The notes under the pieces: model-generated | Database searches by the model: none | Seen by the model: only the letters and a program-made list of their open reading frames with translations | Told to the model about the DNA's origin: nothing | Shown: in pieces, positions 22,448 to 32,950 of the stretch | Numbering within the stretch: the first letter of the stretch is position 1 | Layout of the letters: each line of letters opens with the position of its first letter | Assembly: GCA_033060915.1 (NCBI GenBank) | Contig: CM065384.1 | Location: 10,815,001 to 10,879,000, forward strand | Length of the DNA: 64,000 nucleotides | Origin: Euryodendron excelsum | Taxonomy: Eukaryota; Streptophyta; Magnoliopsida; Ericales; Pentaphylacaceae | Reading direction: 5' to 3' | Program-made: the position numbers and the translations under genes

Positions 22448-22494
22448 TTAGACTGTTGGAGAGTCACCGTGTCGGGGGCTTTCTTCTAGTCTAA
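22448..22494 (+). other. Conserved R/U5 hairpin, subtype A form
   Basis: TTAGACT (22448-22454) pairs with AGTCTAA (22488-22494). The loop contains GTCACCGTGTCGGGGGC. It is the positional equivalent of the AGTGAGAG/CTCTCACT hairpin of subtype B. Confidence 0.75.
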
Positions 22495-25489
22495 CCAGAG
22501 ACAACGTGGGTCCGGCCCCCTTGATTATGTGGTGAAGCCTTAGCCTTGTATGTTCACGACGCCAAATTGCATTGTGCATATCATAGTCTTGCATCTTCCA
22601 AAAACCGTTTTCAAAGTTATTTTTCAAAACGTTTTCAAACTTGTTTTCAAAATTGCATCAAAATCTCTTTTTCAAAAACTTGTTTTCAAAACCACAATTC
22701 TAGAGTGATTCTAGCCTTTCCATGGCTAGGGTTGCTTTAGGAAAGTGTTACATTAAAAGTGACCTTTTTGGTCTATATTTTCAAACCTTATTGTTTTCCA
22801 AAACCACTTTCTTAAAGTGGTTCTAGCCTTCTTATGGCTAGAATCGCTTTAAGAAAGTGAGACGTTTTCTTACTTTTTAAAACTCTCTCTTTAAAATCTC
22901 TTCCTAAAAACCTCTTTTTCAACATACTTTCTTAAAGCTTTCCTCTCCAAAATTGTTTTCAAAAACTCCCTTCCAAAATCTATTCTTCAAAATTTCCTTT
23001 TTCAACTCCTTTCCAAAAACTCCCTCTCTTTAAAATCTCTTTCTAAAAACACTCCCTAGATTCACTTTCCTAAAAACTCTCTCCAAAAACCTTTCTAAAA
23101 AACTCTCTTTCTAAAATCTTCCTTCTAGAAATTTTCCCTCTAGGATTTTCCTTCCAAAAAACACGTTTCTAAAAACACACTTTGCAAGGCTCCTTCTCTT
23201 TAAAATCTTTTTCCAAAAACTCTATCTTCAAATTCACTTTCCAAAAACTCCTCCCTAGGATTCCCTTCTAGAAAACCTTCGTTTTCAAAAACGCACTTTT
23301 CAAAAAACTCTTTCCTTAGAGCCCAAGTCAAGCCCTAGAGCCCACAATTAGGAAACCCTAAATTTTCTTCCCAAAAACATGATTTTCAAACTTTGCCCCA
23401 AACCTAGGTTTCCAAAACCTCTTGTTTTCACATCCAAACTATACATGCTTCCAAAACCTCTTTTGTACGTCAAAATTATAATTTTTCAAACCTAGGGTTT
23501 CTAGAGTCTCCCTTTCCAAATCCTTACCAAATCCTATCTTCCCTATAGGAAACCAAATCAAATCTCCCCGTTTAGGAAACTAGATCCCGTCCTCCGTTTT
23601 TGGAAACAAAATCCAACCTTTCTCTTTCAAAAACAAAATCCAAATCTTCCCTAATTCGAATCCTTCCTAATCTTTCACTTTCCTAAATCTTAAGTTTCCA
23701 AAACTTGAACATAAAAATCTTTCCTAAATTTTTAAACTTAACTTTCAAATCTTTCCTAATTCAACCCTTTCCTAATTTAACTTCCTTTCTAAATCTTAAC
23801 TTTCTAAATTCAAGTTTTCAAACCTTTTCCCAAACTAAATCTTTTCTAATTTCAAGACTTTCTAAAATTCAAACTCTAAAACTTTCTAAATCCTAAACTT
23901 TCTAAATTTTAAATCTTTCTAAAATCAAAACTTTCTAAATTTAAAACTTTCTTAACTTAAATCTTTCTAAACCCAAATCTTTCTAAATTCTAAACTTTCT
24001 TAAACTTCAACATCTTCCTAAATCTAAGGCTTTTCTAAACTCAAAACTTTCTTAATTTAAAACTTTCTTAAGTTGAAACTTTCTTAATTCAAACATTTCC
24101 TAAACTGAAGACTTTCCTTTTTCAAACCTTTCCTAAAACAAAACTTTCTTATTTTCAAAACTTCCTTGTTTTCAAAGCTTTCCAAATTCAAAACTTCCCT
24201 TTTTCAAACATTTCCAAATTCAAAACTTTCCTAATTCTAACATTTCCTAATTCCAAAAATTTCCAAAAATGAAACTTTCCTAATTTCAAAACTTTCCTAA
24301 ACCTAAAACTTTCCTAATTTCAAACTTTCCAAAAACGACACTTTCCTAATTCGAAACTTTCCTAATCTAAATTTTTCCTAAATTTCAAGTTTCCAAATCT
24401 TTCAAGATCTTTCTAAATCCAACATTCCAATCTAATCTTTCTTAATCTCAAGTCTTTCCTAGGTCTCATCTTTCTTAAGTCTAGGTTTCCTAAACCTCCA
24501 TCTTTCCAAAACTAAGTCTTTCCAAAATCAATCTTTCCAAATCAAAGTCCAATCTTTTCAATTTCAATTTTCAATCTCCTCTTCTAATTTCAAGTCAAAT
24601 TCAATTTTCAATTCAATCTCTTTTCAAATCAAACCTTCTATTTTCAATCGGACTCCGGTCCGAACTACGACTGACCTGATTCCCCCAAAGGGATACGTAG
24701 GCAACCTTCATAGGTGCGATCACAATACTTTTCAAACTTTCAATTCCACCCTCATGGGTGCGGTTTCCAACATCTTTTCAAATCTCAAATTCCCATCTAC
24801 TTTCAAAATTCCTATTTTCAAACTTCTACTTTCAATTTTCAAACTTTCCAATTTCAATTCTATTTCTTCAAATCTATTTTCAAATCAAATCAATTTCTTT
24901 TCAAATCAATTTCTATTTTCCAATTCTCTTAACTTGCACTTGCATATCATGCATCATGTTAGTTTCTTTTCAAACATTGTCTTTCAAAGTAAATAGGATT
25001 GAACTATAGTTGGTTGAAGACTCTCATAGGTAAATCTAGGGTAGATTGACATGTAGGTACTGAAAGGGCGGGGTAGGGTGATAGCTTAGTGCGTCTTCCC
25101 TACACGTAACCAACCTTCGAACCTAGATCACTGTCTTCAAAGACCAAACGGAGTTATTTTTCTAAAAAGGGCTAAATATTTTCCAAAGGTTTCCAAACAA
25201 CCTGTTTTTATTAAAAACCCTCTCTTGAGGTGATATTTTCAAATTGTTTTCCAAAAACCCTAAGTGTAGTCTTCGGATTATGCTTAGTTTTTAGGTGACC
25301 TAACTCACCTTAATCAAGTTAGGTGGCGACTCCAAATGTTTTTCAAAAGCCCTTTATTCAATCCAATTTTCAATTCAAACCTAGTCGCACTCATTCTTCT
25401 AGGAGGGTGAGTTCTAACGAGAGAGTACAGTGTTTTTCCCACTTGGGTGAGTATTCCTCGAGTGCGAAAAATCTGGGTGCGACATACGC

Positions 25490-27117
25490 TCCATCACAGG
25501 GAAGGTTCGTCCAAACTTTGCCTCGATAATTGAGCCAATCGGGAAGGTTTGGGGGGAATCAGTTGCACCCACAATGTTTTCTTGAGGTTTCTCGTGGACT
25601 TTCATGTTTTTGAAAAGTTTGAATTGTGTTTAGAAATGCAGGATATCATCTCAGGAAGCATGCATAAAAGAGCATTTTTGGGGAGCTCTGTGATACACTC
25701 CGAGGGTGTTCAAAAGTGGTTGTTTTCATGTTGTGTGATCGAGGCCTTTGGGAAGCGATTTTTTCGATCGGACCGTACTGATGGAAAGTACTTTGGAAAT
25801 ACATTCGAAAATTCCCAGATTTATGCATTTCTCAACTCATTTGACAGTGTGTTTTAATCAGGTTGTTGGAGAAAAAGTCAACCTCGGCGGAGGAGCGTCT
25901 GCGAGACGCTCCTGAGGTTGTCGAAAGTTGCAGTGTTGGCGCAGTGCGATGAGGGGCTTCGGGGAGTGATCTATCCGATTGAGCTGTACCAATGGAATGA
26001 TCTGTGGATGAACTTTCAAGAGCTCCTTGATTTACGCTTTTCTCAAGTCATTTAACGATGCGTTATAACTAGGGAATCGTGGAAAAGAGACAATTTTGGC
26101 AGAGCATCTGCGAGACGCTCTAGGGAACTTTTATCGAGTCGTGAGTGTTTAGCGTCGTAAGGTCCTCTTCAGGTTAAACAACAGTGTGCGGTGAGACCCT
26201 CTGTTCAAAACCTTTGCACTAGTGTTGTTTTGGGACGTGTTTAGGTCGTTAGGGGCAAAATGGTCATCTTGATCAGGTTTGGTAAAAAATGGTCATGAAT
26301 GGTTTGGTGTGTCGTGTCAAACATACCGAGTCGTTCAGGGATGGTTTCGGGAGAGTCTTTCACCGTTCGGTGGGGTTTGTGCAGTGCTGGGATGTTTTGG
26401 GGTAAAACGGTCATTTTGACCGGAGTTAATCGGAATGAGACCGAAATCGGACCGGAAGGCATGTGGAGTACGCCTAACAGGTTAGTAACTCTTTGGGAGA
26501 GGGGATTTACCATTTTGAGGGATTTTGAACTTTCTGAAGACATGCCCGGAGGCCCTAAGGGCAGGTTTGGTCATTGTTCACCGAGTCGGGTTAGCAAGCA
26601 CCTGTGTTGACCTAGGTGTTGGTTCTCGAGACCACCTGGTCTCAGAAAACTACCTATGCAGTGTTGGTCTCTAAGAACATCAGGTCTTAGAGAGCTACCT
26701 ATAGGGGTGGTGTTGGTTCTTGAGAACGCCTGGTCATAGAAAGCTACCTGGAAGGGTAGTGTCGGTCTTTGAGAATGCCCGGTCTCAGAGAACTACCAAA
26801 TGACGGACATTCTACATGGGCGAGCTAGTAGGTGCCAAAAGTGAACTGTCTGGAATTTGATGAGGTGTTGGTTCCCGAGATCGCCCGATCTCGGGAAGCT
26901 ACCTAGATGGCGTTGGTTTCCAGGACCGCTTGGTTCAGAAAGCTGCCTGGAATAATGGTGCTTATGGCTCCAGCGGGTCCTTGTGCTCCCGAGAAGAGAC
27001 TAATTGGTTGGATTGGAGATCAAATGGCTCATCTTGAGCTTGCATGTGCTAAGGTGTTTGAAAATTGGACCCGGTCGAGCCAAAGAGTGCCGAGTAGGCA
27101 AAAATGGGGTACTTACA
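25490..27117 (-). mobile_element. E1 5' LTR, second piece (U3)
   Basis: Continues the LTR from the solo LTR insertion to ATGGGGTACTTACA at 27117. Collinear with 6517-8094. It contains the 'ggtgttggttctcgagaccacc' repeats at 26610-26950. It is followed by the target duplication CTATC (27118-27122) and then by E2 LTR sequence. Confidence 0.9.
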
Positions 27118-27122
27118 CTATC

Positions 27123-30100
27123 CACTTTGGAAAATAATTTTTAAAAGAATGATACATTATGTGTAAATACAAGAAAAAGAGGGTTGGAAAATGGATTTGT
27201 AAAAGAAGAATCGAAGTTTGAAATTGAAAAGAAAGTTTAGAAATTGAAATTGAGGATTGAAAATAGATTTTTAGAATTGGAAGTTGGAAATAGAACATAG
27301 AATTGGAAATTAGAAAGCAGTTATGGAATTGGAGATTTGAAAAAGGTTGTGACCGTACTCATGAGGGTTGCCTATGTATCCTTTTTAAGGAATCAGGTTA
27401 GTCGTAGTTCGGATAAGAGTCCGATAGAAAATAGAAGATTTGATATGGAAGAAAAAATTGAATTGGAATTTGGATTCGATTTGAATTTAGAATAGAAGAT
27501 TGGAATTTGGAATTTGGAATTGAAAATATTGGACTTTGATTTGGAAAGATACAACTTAGAAGAAAGATTTGGTCTTGTTTTGGAAAGATTGAGATTTAGG
27601 AAACCTAGACTTAGGAAAGATAGGATTTAGAAAGGACTTGAGATTAAGAAAGATTTGGCTCGAATGTTGGACTTGGAAGATTAAGGAAGTTGGGATTTAG
27701 GAAAGACTCGAATTAGGAAAGCTTCATTTTAGAAAAGTTTTATTTTAGGAAAGTTTTCAAAATAGGAAAGTTTCATTTTAAAAAATTATTGAAATTGGAA
27801 AGTTTTGAATTTAGAATATTTTGAAATAGGAAAGTTTTGAAAGTAAGAAAGTTTTGAGTTTAGAAAGTTTTTGATTTAGAAAGATTTGAAGTTTAGGAAA
27901 GTTTGGAATTTTGGAAAGATTCAAAGTTAGAATTTTAGAAATTCTTGAGATTTAGGAAAGGTTTGAGTTTAAAAAAGATTTGAAAACTTAGATTTGGAAA
28001 GTCGAAATTTGAAAAGGTATGAAATTAGGAAAGGCTTGGACTAAGAAGGATTTGGAAGTTCAAAGTTTAAGGAAAGATTTAATTGTTTAAGTTTTGGAAA
28101 TTTAAGGTTTAGGAAAGTATGAGATTAGGAAGGAGTGGATTAGGAAAGATTTAGACTAGGAAGAATTGAGATTCCTATTTTCCTAAAACAAAGGATTAGA
28201 TTTTGTTTCTAAAAGAGGTGTTTTGATTTTGTTTCCAAAAAACGGAGGATAGGATTTAGTTTCCTAAATGGAAGATTGGATTTGGTTTCCTAAAAGAGAA
28301 GATTGGAAAAATGAAGTTTTGAAAATCCTAGATTTGGAAGTCTATAGTTTTGACGTAGAAAAGAGGTTTTTGAAAACTTATGATTTTGATGTAAAAGGGA
28401 GAGATTTTGAAAACCTAGGTTTTAAGACAAGAGTGGAAATCATGTTTTGATAAAGGAAATTAGGGTTTCCTAATCATGGGTTCTAGGGTTTGGCTTGGGC
28501 TCTAAGAAAATAGATTTTTGGAAAGTGAGCTTTAAAGAAAGAATATTTTTGTAAGGAGATCCTAAAAAGGAGTTTTTGGAGGCTGAACTTGAGAAGAGTT
28601 TTAGAAAGAAGATTTTGGAAGAAGCTTTTACGAAAGAGTTTTTAGCAAAGAGGTTTTTGGAAAGTGATTGTTGGAAAGAGTTTTTATGAAGGAAATTTAA
28701 GGAGTGTTTTTAGAAAAGGAATTTTGATGGGAGCTTTTTTGGAAAGGAGTTCAAAAAGGAATTTTGAAAAATAGATTTTTGGAGGAGTTTTTAGAAAGCA
28801 ATTTTGAAAATGAATTTTGAAAAGGAGATTGGAGAAAGTTTTTAGAAAGTATGTTGGAAAAGAGATTTTTAGAAAGAGAGATTTGAAAGGAGAGTTTTTG
28901 GAACGTTCATAAAAATATCTCACTTTCCCAAAGCGACTCTAACTATAAGAAGTTAGAACCAGTCTAAGATTGTGGTTTTGAAAACAACAAGGATTTGAAA
29001 ATATGAACCATATTGGTCACTTTAAATGTAACACTTTTCTCAAGCAACCCTAACCATGGAAATGCTAGAATCACCTTAGGATTGTAATTTTGAAAACAAG
29101 TTTTGAAAATGAAGATTTTGATGCAAGTTTGAAAACAATTTTGATGTAAGCTTTTGAAAACGAATTTTGGAGGATTGCAAGATCATGATATGCATAATGC
29201 AAGTTGGGGTCGTGAACATACAAGGTTAAAGGCTTTACCACATAATCAAGGGGGCCGAACCCATATGGTCTCCGGTTAGACTAAGAGAAAGCCCCCGACA
29301 CGGTGACCTCCAATAGCCTAATCCGACACATGGACCAGGAAGTCCCTTGTTTTAAGCATGTAAGAAGGGGGGGGGGGGGAGGGAAGAAAATGGGGGATTA
29401 AAATAGAAGAAAACCCAAGTGGGTTCGAAGAGAGAAGAGAGAGGGGGGAAGATGCATAAACTTAAATAGAGAGCCTACCTTGTGTCTTCTTTATTTTGCT
29501 TTACTTTGTGCGCTTTGTTTTTCTTGCTTTGCTTTGGTCTTCGCTTTAGTCTTCGTCTTGATCTTTTGGAACTTGTCTTCATCTTTGAGAGCTTCGGGTT
29601 GCAGCACTTCAAGGCTTTAATGAAGGCTTTGGATGCTAGTGTATGAGTGTATATGAGTGTATGGGAGTAAATGAGAGCTAGGGTTTGTGTATGGAGGCTA
29701 GGGTTTGGAAAACCTAAATAAAACTAGGGTTTAGGGAGGTTACAAGCTCTGTCTATCGAAGAGTCGGATTTTTAGACTGAGTTTGCGGACTCCTTTCACG
29801 CTGGAGGAGGCTCTGTATTCATAAAGAGAAGAATGACCCGGCGTCTGTTGCAGTGGCGCCAGGCCAAATTTTGGCTTGGCACCACTACTAGTGGTGCCAG
29901 CCACTTAGGAAAGTTTTTAAGTCGGCAAGCAACGTATCTTTAGAAGATTTGGGCGCCTGTATTGGTGACTACCATGCAATTTTTAACCTGACTTCACTAG
30001 AAGCGACTTCAGAAGGTTCGGGAATGATTTTAAGGGGCCAAGAATGACCTGAAAGGCCGGAAAGGGACAGGAACCTTTAGAACAGTGTCCCTGAGGTAAT

Positions 30101-31373
30101 AGACTTGACAAATGAAGATAGGATGTGTTGGAAGGGTCGACCAGACCATTAGGGGCAAAACAGTCAACTGGATCGAAAAACTACTGGGATAGACTCGAAA
30201 TGTCCCGGAAGAGGACTCAAAATGTCCCGGAAGAGGACTCGAGGTTTGGGAACTTTATTTAGAATGTCCCAAGAGGTTACCGGTTTGATATCCAGAGCCG
30301 GTGTGGTTAGAAAAGGCGATCGGCCCACCAAGGGCAAAATGATCATTTCGCATCGAGTTTGCTGGAACTGACTCGGAATGATTCAGAAAGGTAATGGAAG
30401 GTTAAGAATACTATAAAAATTATTCTTGGGAGGTTACCAGTTTGATACCTAGAGCCAGTGTGGTTCATGGGGCGTTCGGATGCCTAGGGGCAAAATGGTC
30501 ATCTTGACCAAAAAGTCTTGGAATTGGCCTGAAACTGACTGTAGGGTACCTAATCATGCTGGATCATCTCTAGGACAATCTTGGAAGGGTGGACTTATCG
30601 TTCTGAGGACTTCGGTACGATCTCGAGAAATGTGCCGAAAATGGCCCTAGGGGCAGTTTGGTCATTTTTCACCAGAGTGGGCTAGTAGGCACTGGTGTTG
30701 ACCTGAGTTTTGAGTGTTTCCACCACTCTGACAGCGGTCCTGTGATACAGGGGTTTGTTGGCAATTTCCTATATCGACCTATTTGCAAGTACTTCTGCTA
30801 CTCTGACGGTTACGATATTTACGAGTACTTCCGCTACTCTAATGGTTTGCGATCATTCCCAAGACTGCTCGATCTGAGGAAGATGCTAAAGGGACTTCAT
30901 GCCTGAGGAATTAACTTTCTGAAAAGGCGTGCCGAAACGGATATTTTTGCATTGGCAGGCTAGCAACCGCCAAAGGTGGACCGTTCTACTATCTCGGGGA
31001 CTTAGGGTCTCGTCTCGATTAACGGGTTTGAAGGGACTTACCGTTCTGAAGAGTTCACTCGGAAACGTGCCAGACAAGATAGACTTACCGCCTCGAGGAA
31101 GCAACTTTGTCGAGGGAGGGATTGGAATTGCAATTGGACTTGGAATTTGGAAAGGGGACTTACTGTCTTCGAAAAGACGTGCCTATTAGAATTGGACTAA
31201 ATAGTGCCCTCGAGGGCATTTTGCCTCTATTTGGACCTAAAGGGCCCGTGAAGCGGTTGATTGACCGAATTAGACTTGAAAAATTGAGTTGACTCAGAAT
31301 ATATCCATATCGACTTGAATGCAAGTTTGGAAAGACTGGAGACTACCGAGCAGGCAAAAATGGGGTGTTTACA
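27123..31373 (-). mobile_element. E2 3' LTR, main piece (subtype A)
   Basis: Resumes the E2 LTR after E1 and is collinear with 43188-47410. It ends TGGGGTGTTTACA at 31373 next to the polypurine tract. In element sense: U3 30000-31373, GGCGCC inverted repeats 29831-29900, TATA variant 29815-29823 (TATGAATAC), hairpin 29276-29321, poly-G run 29367-29379, and AT-rich U5 27123-28900. No gene seen. Confidence 0.9.
29276..29321 (-). other. Conserved R/U5 hairpin, subtype A form
   Basis: TTAGACT (29276-29282) and AGCCTAA (29315-29321). In the minus-strand RNA one pair is a G-U wobble. The loop has TCACCGTGTCGGGGGC. Confidence 0.7.
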
Positions 31374-31391
31374 GCTGCCCCTCTTTTTCTG
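31374..31391 (-). other. Polypurine tract of E2
   Basis: Minus strand AGAAAAAGAGGGGCAGC next to TGTAAACACCCC, identical in layout to 8095-8112 of E1. Confidence 0.85.
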
Positions 31392-31566
31392 TCTTTGCTT
31401 GTCAAACACAAAAAAATGATAGAGTAAGAGTCCCATGTTGACTGTGAGGCAGTCGGAGGGACGAACTTTGGAAATTTTAAAAAATAGGAGTTTGGAAATA
31501 GATATTGGGCCCAAAAGGCCTTTGAAATCGAGTTTTGGCGGAAAAAAGGCAAAGTTGCCTGGAATT

Positions 31567-31640
31567 GGCAACTGGCGCCACTAGCAATGGCGCCTTTGGA
31601 AGAAATGGCTTGGCGCCACTGTTAGTGGCGCCAGGCCTAG
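31567..31640. promoter_or_regulatory. Internal copies of the subtype A inverted repeats
   Basis: ACTGGCGCCACTAGCAATGG with CGCC following, then TTGGCGCCACTGTTAGTGGC with GCCAGG following. These match the LTR promoter motif of E2 (45900-45970) but stand about 1.3 kb upstream of the plus-strand DUF7745-like ORF. E1 has its own, subtype B motif at the same place. Confidence 0.6.
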
Positions 31641-32950
31641 GATCAAAACCAGCATTTGCTAGTTCGACGCTGCTGCTGGTGTTGAAGGTATTTCGTAAAA
31701 CCGAGAGGCATTGCGAGAAAACCGACTTGGACATTGAAGAAGCGCTTCTTGGAGATCACGGGGGATTACCGAAAGTGAACGTCGTCGTCGAAAAAGTCGT
31801 CGGAAGAGAAGTTTTCGCCGAAGAACTCCAAGAGGTGAGTTTTCTATCTTATGTTGATTTGAAAGTGTAGAATTTCGTTTAAGTCGTGTGAACAGTGAAA
31901 ATTAATGTTTTGATATGATTTGAACATTGTGGTGATGTTATTTTTGCGTTTTGATACTTTTTTTATTGAATTTGATTGATTTTGCATGATTATGTAAAGG
32001 GGATTCCTACAAAAATTGGGGGTTTGTTTCTACAGGCTTGGGTATTGAGTTTTTCGGCTAGATTTTTGTACAATGCCTTAGAAAAATGTGTTTAATAGCC
32101 GTGTGAAGTTTTGTGAATTTTTGAAAACTTGGTGAATTTTTGCTTTTTTTAAAAATAGAAAAATACTTAAAAAATTAAGAAAATTTAAGAAATTGCTGAA
32201 ATTTTTAGAATTTAAAGTTTAGAAAAATTAGGGAATATTTTAGAAAACATTTGACATGATTTTAAGGAATTTTAGGACATCTTTGAAAACCGTTAACTTA
32301 TTGGAAAAGAAAACATGTGTTTTGAAAAATTCAAAAATTTGAAGATTATGTGCGGATATTGATGTTATGTGATTATGATGTTGTGAAGTGCACAATTTAT
32401 GTTTTGTATTGATGTGGTAGGTGTTGTAGGGATCACTTTTCAAGTAGAACTTTGCCGAAATTTTTAGAAATTCAAAGAAAGGGTTGGAGAAATTTTGGAA
32501 TAAAACCTTTTTGAAGGAAAAAGATAGAAAACCCTAGAAATTTTAGAAACTTGTTTTAATCGAAGTTGAGAAATCAAAATGTATAGGAAATTCATTTTAA
32601 CGTAGAAGATTAAAATCAAAATGTGTAGGGAATTCATTTTGACTTAGAAGACCGGATTTTTTTAGATCAAAATGTGTGGAAAATTCATTTTGACTTAGAA
32701 TTGGATTTAAAATCAAAATGTGTATGAAATTCATTTTGACTTAGAATTAGATTTTAAAATCAAAATGTGTAGGAAATTCATTTTGACTTATCGCTTGAAA
32801 TCTTTTTATTATTTCTTATTATTATTATTATTATTATTATTTGTTTATTTTTTTTGTTTGTTTTTATTATTTATTTACTTGATTTGATTATTATTTTTAT
32901 CTGCATGTACCATACATTAACACCTCTTACCTTGGCCTTACCTTTTCAGG
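31641..32950. other. E2 internal noncoding region before the antisense ORF
   Basis: No convincing gene. A short open frame (31535-31870) crosses the inverted repeats and ends near a donor-like AAGAGGTGAGTTT at about 31830. AT-rich DNA follows, then an acceptor-like CTTTTCAG at about 32942-32949 just before ATG 32951. The antisense transcript may therefore have been spliced (inference). E1 shows a similar AT-rich leader. Confidence 0.5.
32560..32842. repeat. About 50-bp tandem repeats and (TTA)n
   Basis: Five copies of AATCAAAATGTGTAGGAAAT followed by TCATTTTGACTTAGAA, about 47-56 bases apart (about 32573 to 32790), then TTATTATTATTATTATTATT (about 32815-32842). Confidence 0.85.

Larger units (their letters stand above)
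20239..25489 (+). mobile_element. Solo T-family LTR (subtype A) with perfect TACGC duplication
   Basis: The LTR proper is 20244 (TGTAAGCACCCC) to 25484 (GGGTGCGACA), 5241 bases, flanked by TACGC at 20239-20243 and 25485-25489. It stands in reverse orientation inside the U3 of the E1 5' LTR. The precise duplication and the absence of any internal sequence show a solo LTR left by LTR-LTR recombination. In order: U3 with 29-bp and 37-bp arrays, GGCGCC inverted repeats, TATA box, hairpin, donor-like AAGGTAGGC (about 22300), then about 2.9 kb of AT-rich U5. It is the innermost insertion of the left nest, hence later than E1. Confidence 0.95.
3409..27117 (-). mobile_element. E1: Tat-lineage Ty3/gypsy element, gag-bearing, interrupted
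   Basis: Full E1. The left (3') LTR is 3409-8094, the internal region is 8095-17090, and the right (5') LTR is 17091-20243 plus 25490-27117. The LTR lengths (4686 and about 4779 without the nested solo LTR) agree. It is inserted in the 3' LTR of E2. In element sense the inside runs PBS, leader, gag, noncoding DNA, antisense PMD-like ORF, polypurine tract. No pol domain could be recognised between gag and the antisense ORF, so E1 could not replicate alone. The subtype B LTR promoter distinguishes it from E2. Confidence 0.9.

Noticed and set aside
24714..25009. Several Ser/Phe/Asn-rich plus-strand frames
   Set aside because: AT-rich U5 of a solo LTR; similar frames occur by composition in every T LTR.
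31535..31870. 111-residue plus-strand frame in E2
   Set aside because: It spans the inverted-repeat region and has no recognised domain or counterpart in E1; kept only as possible leader of the antisense transcript.
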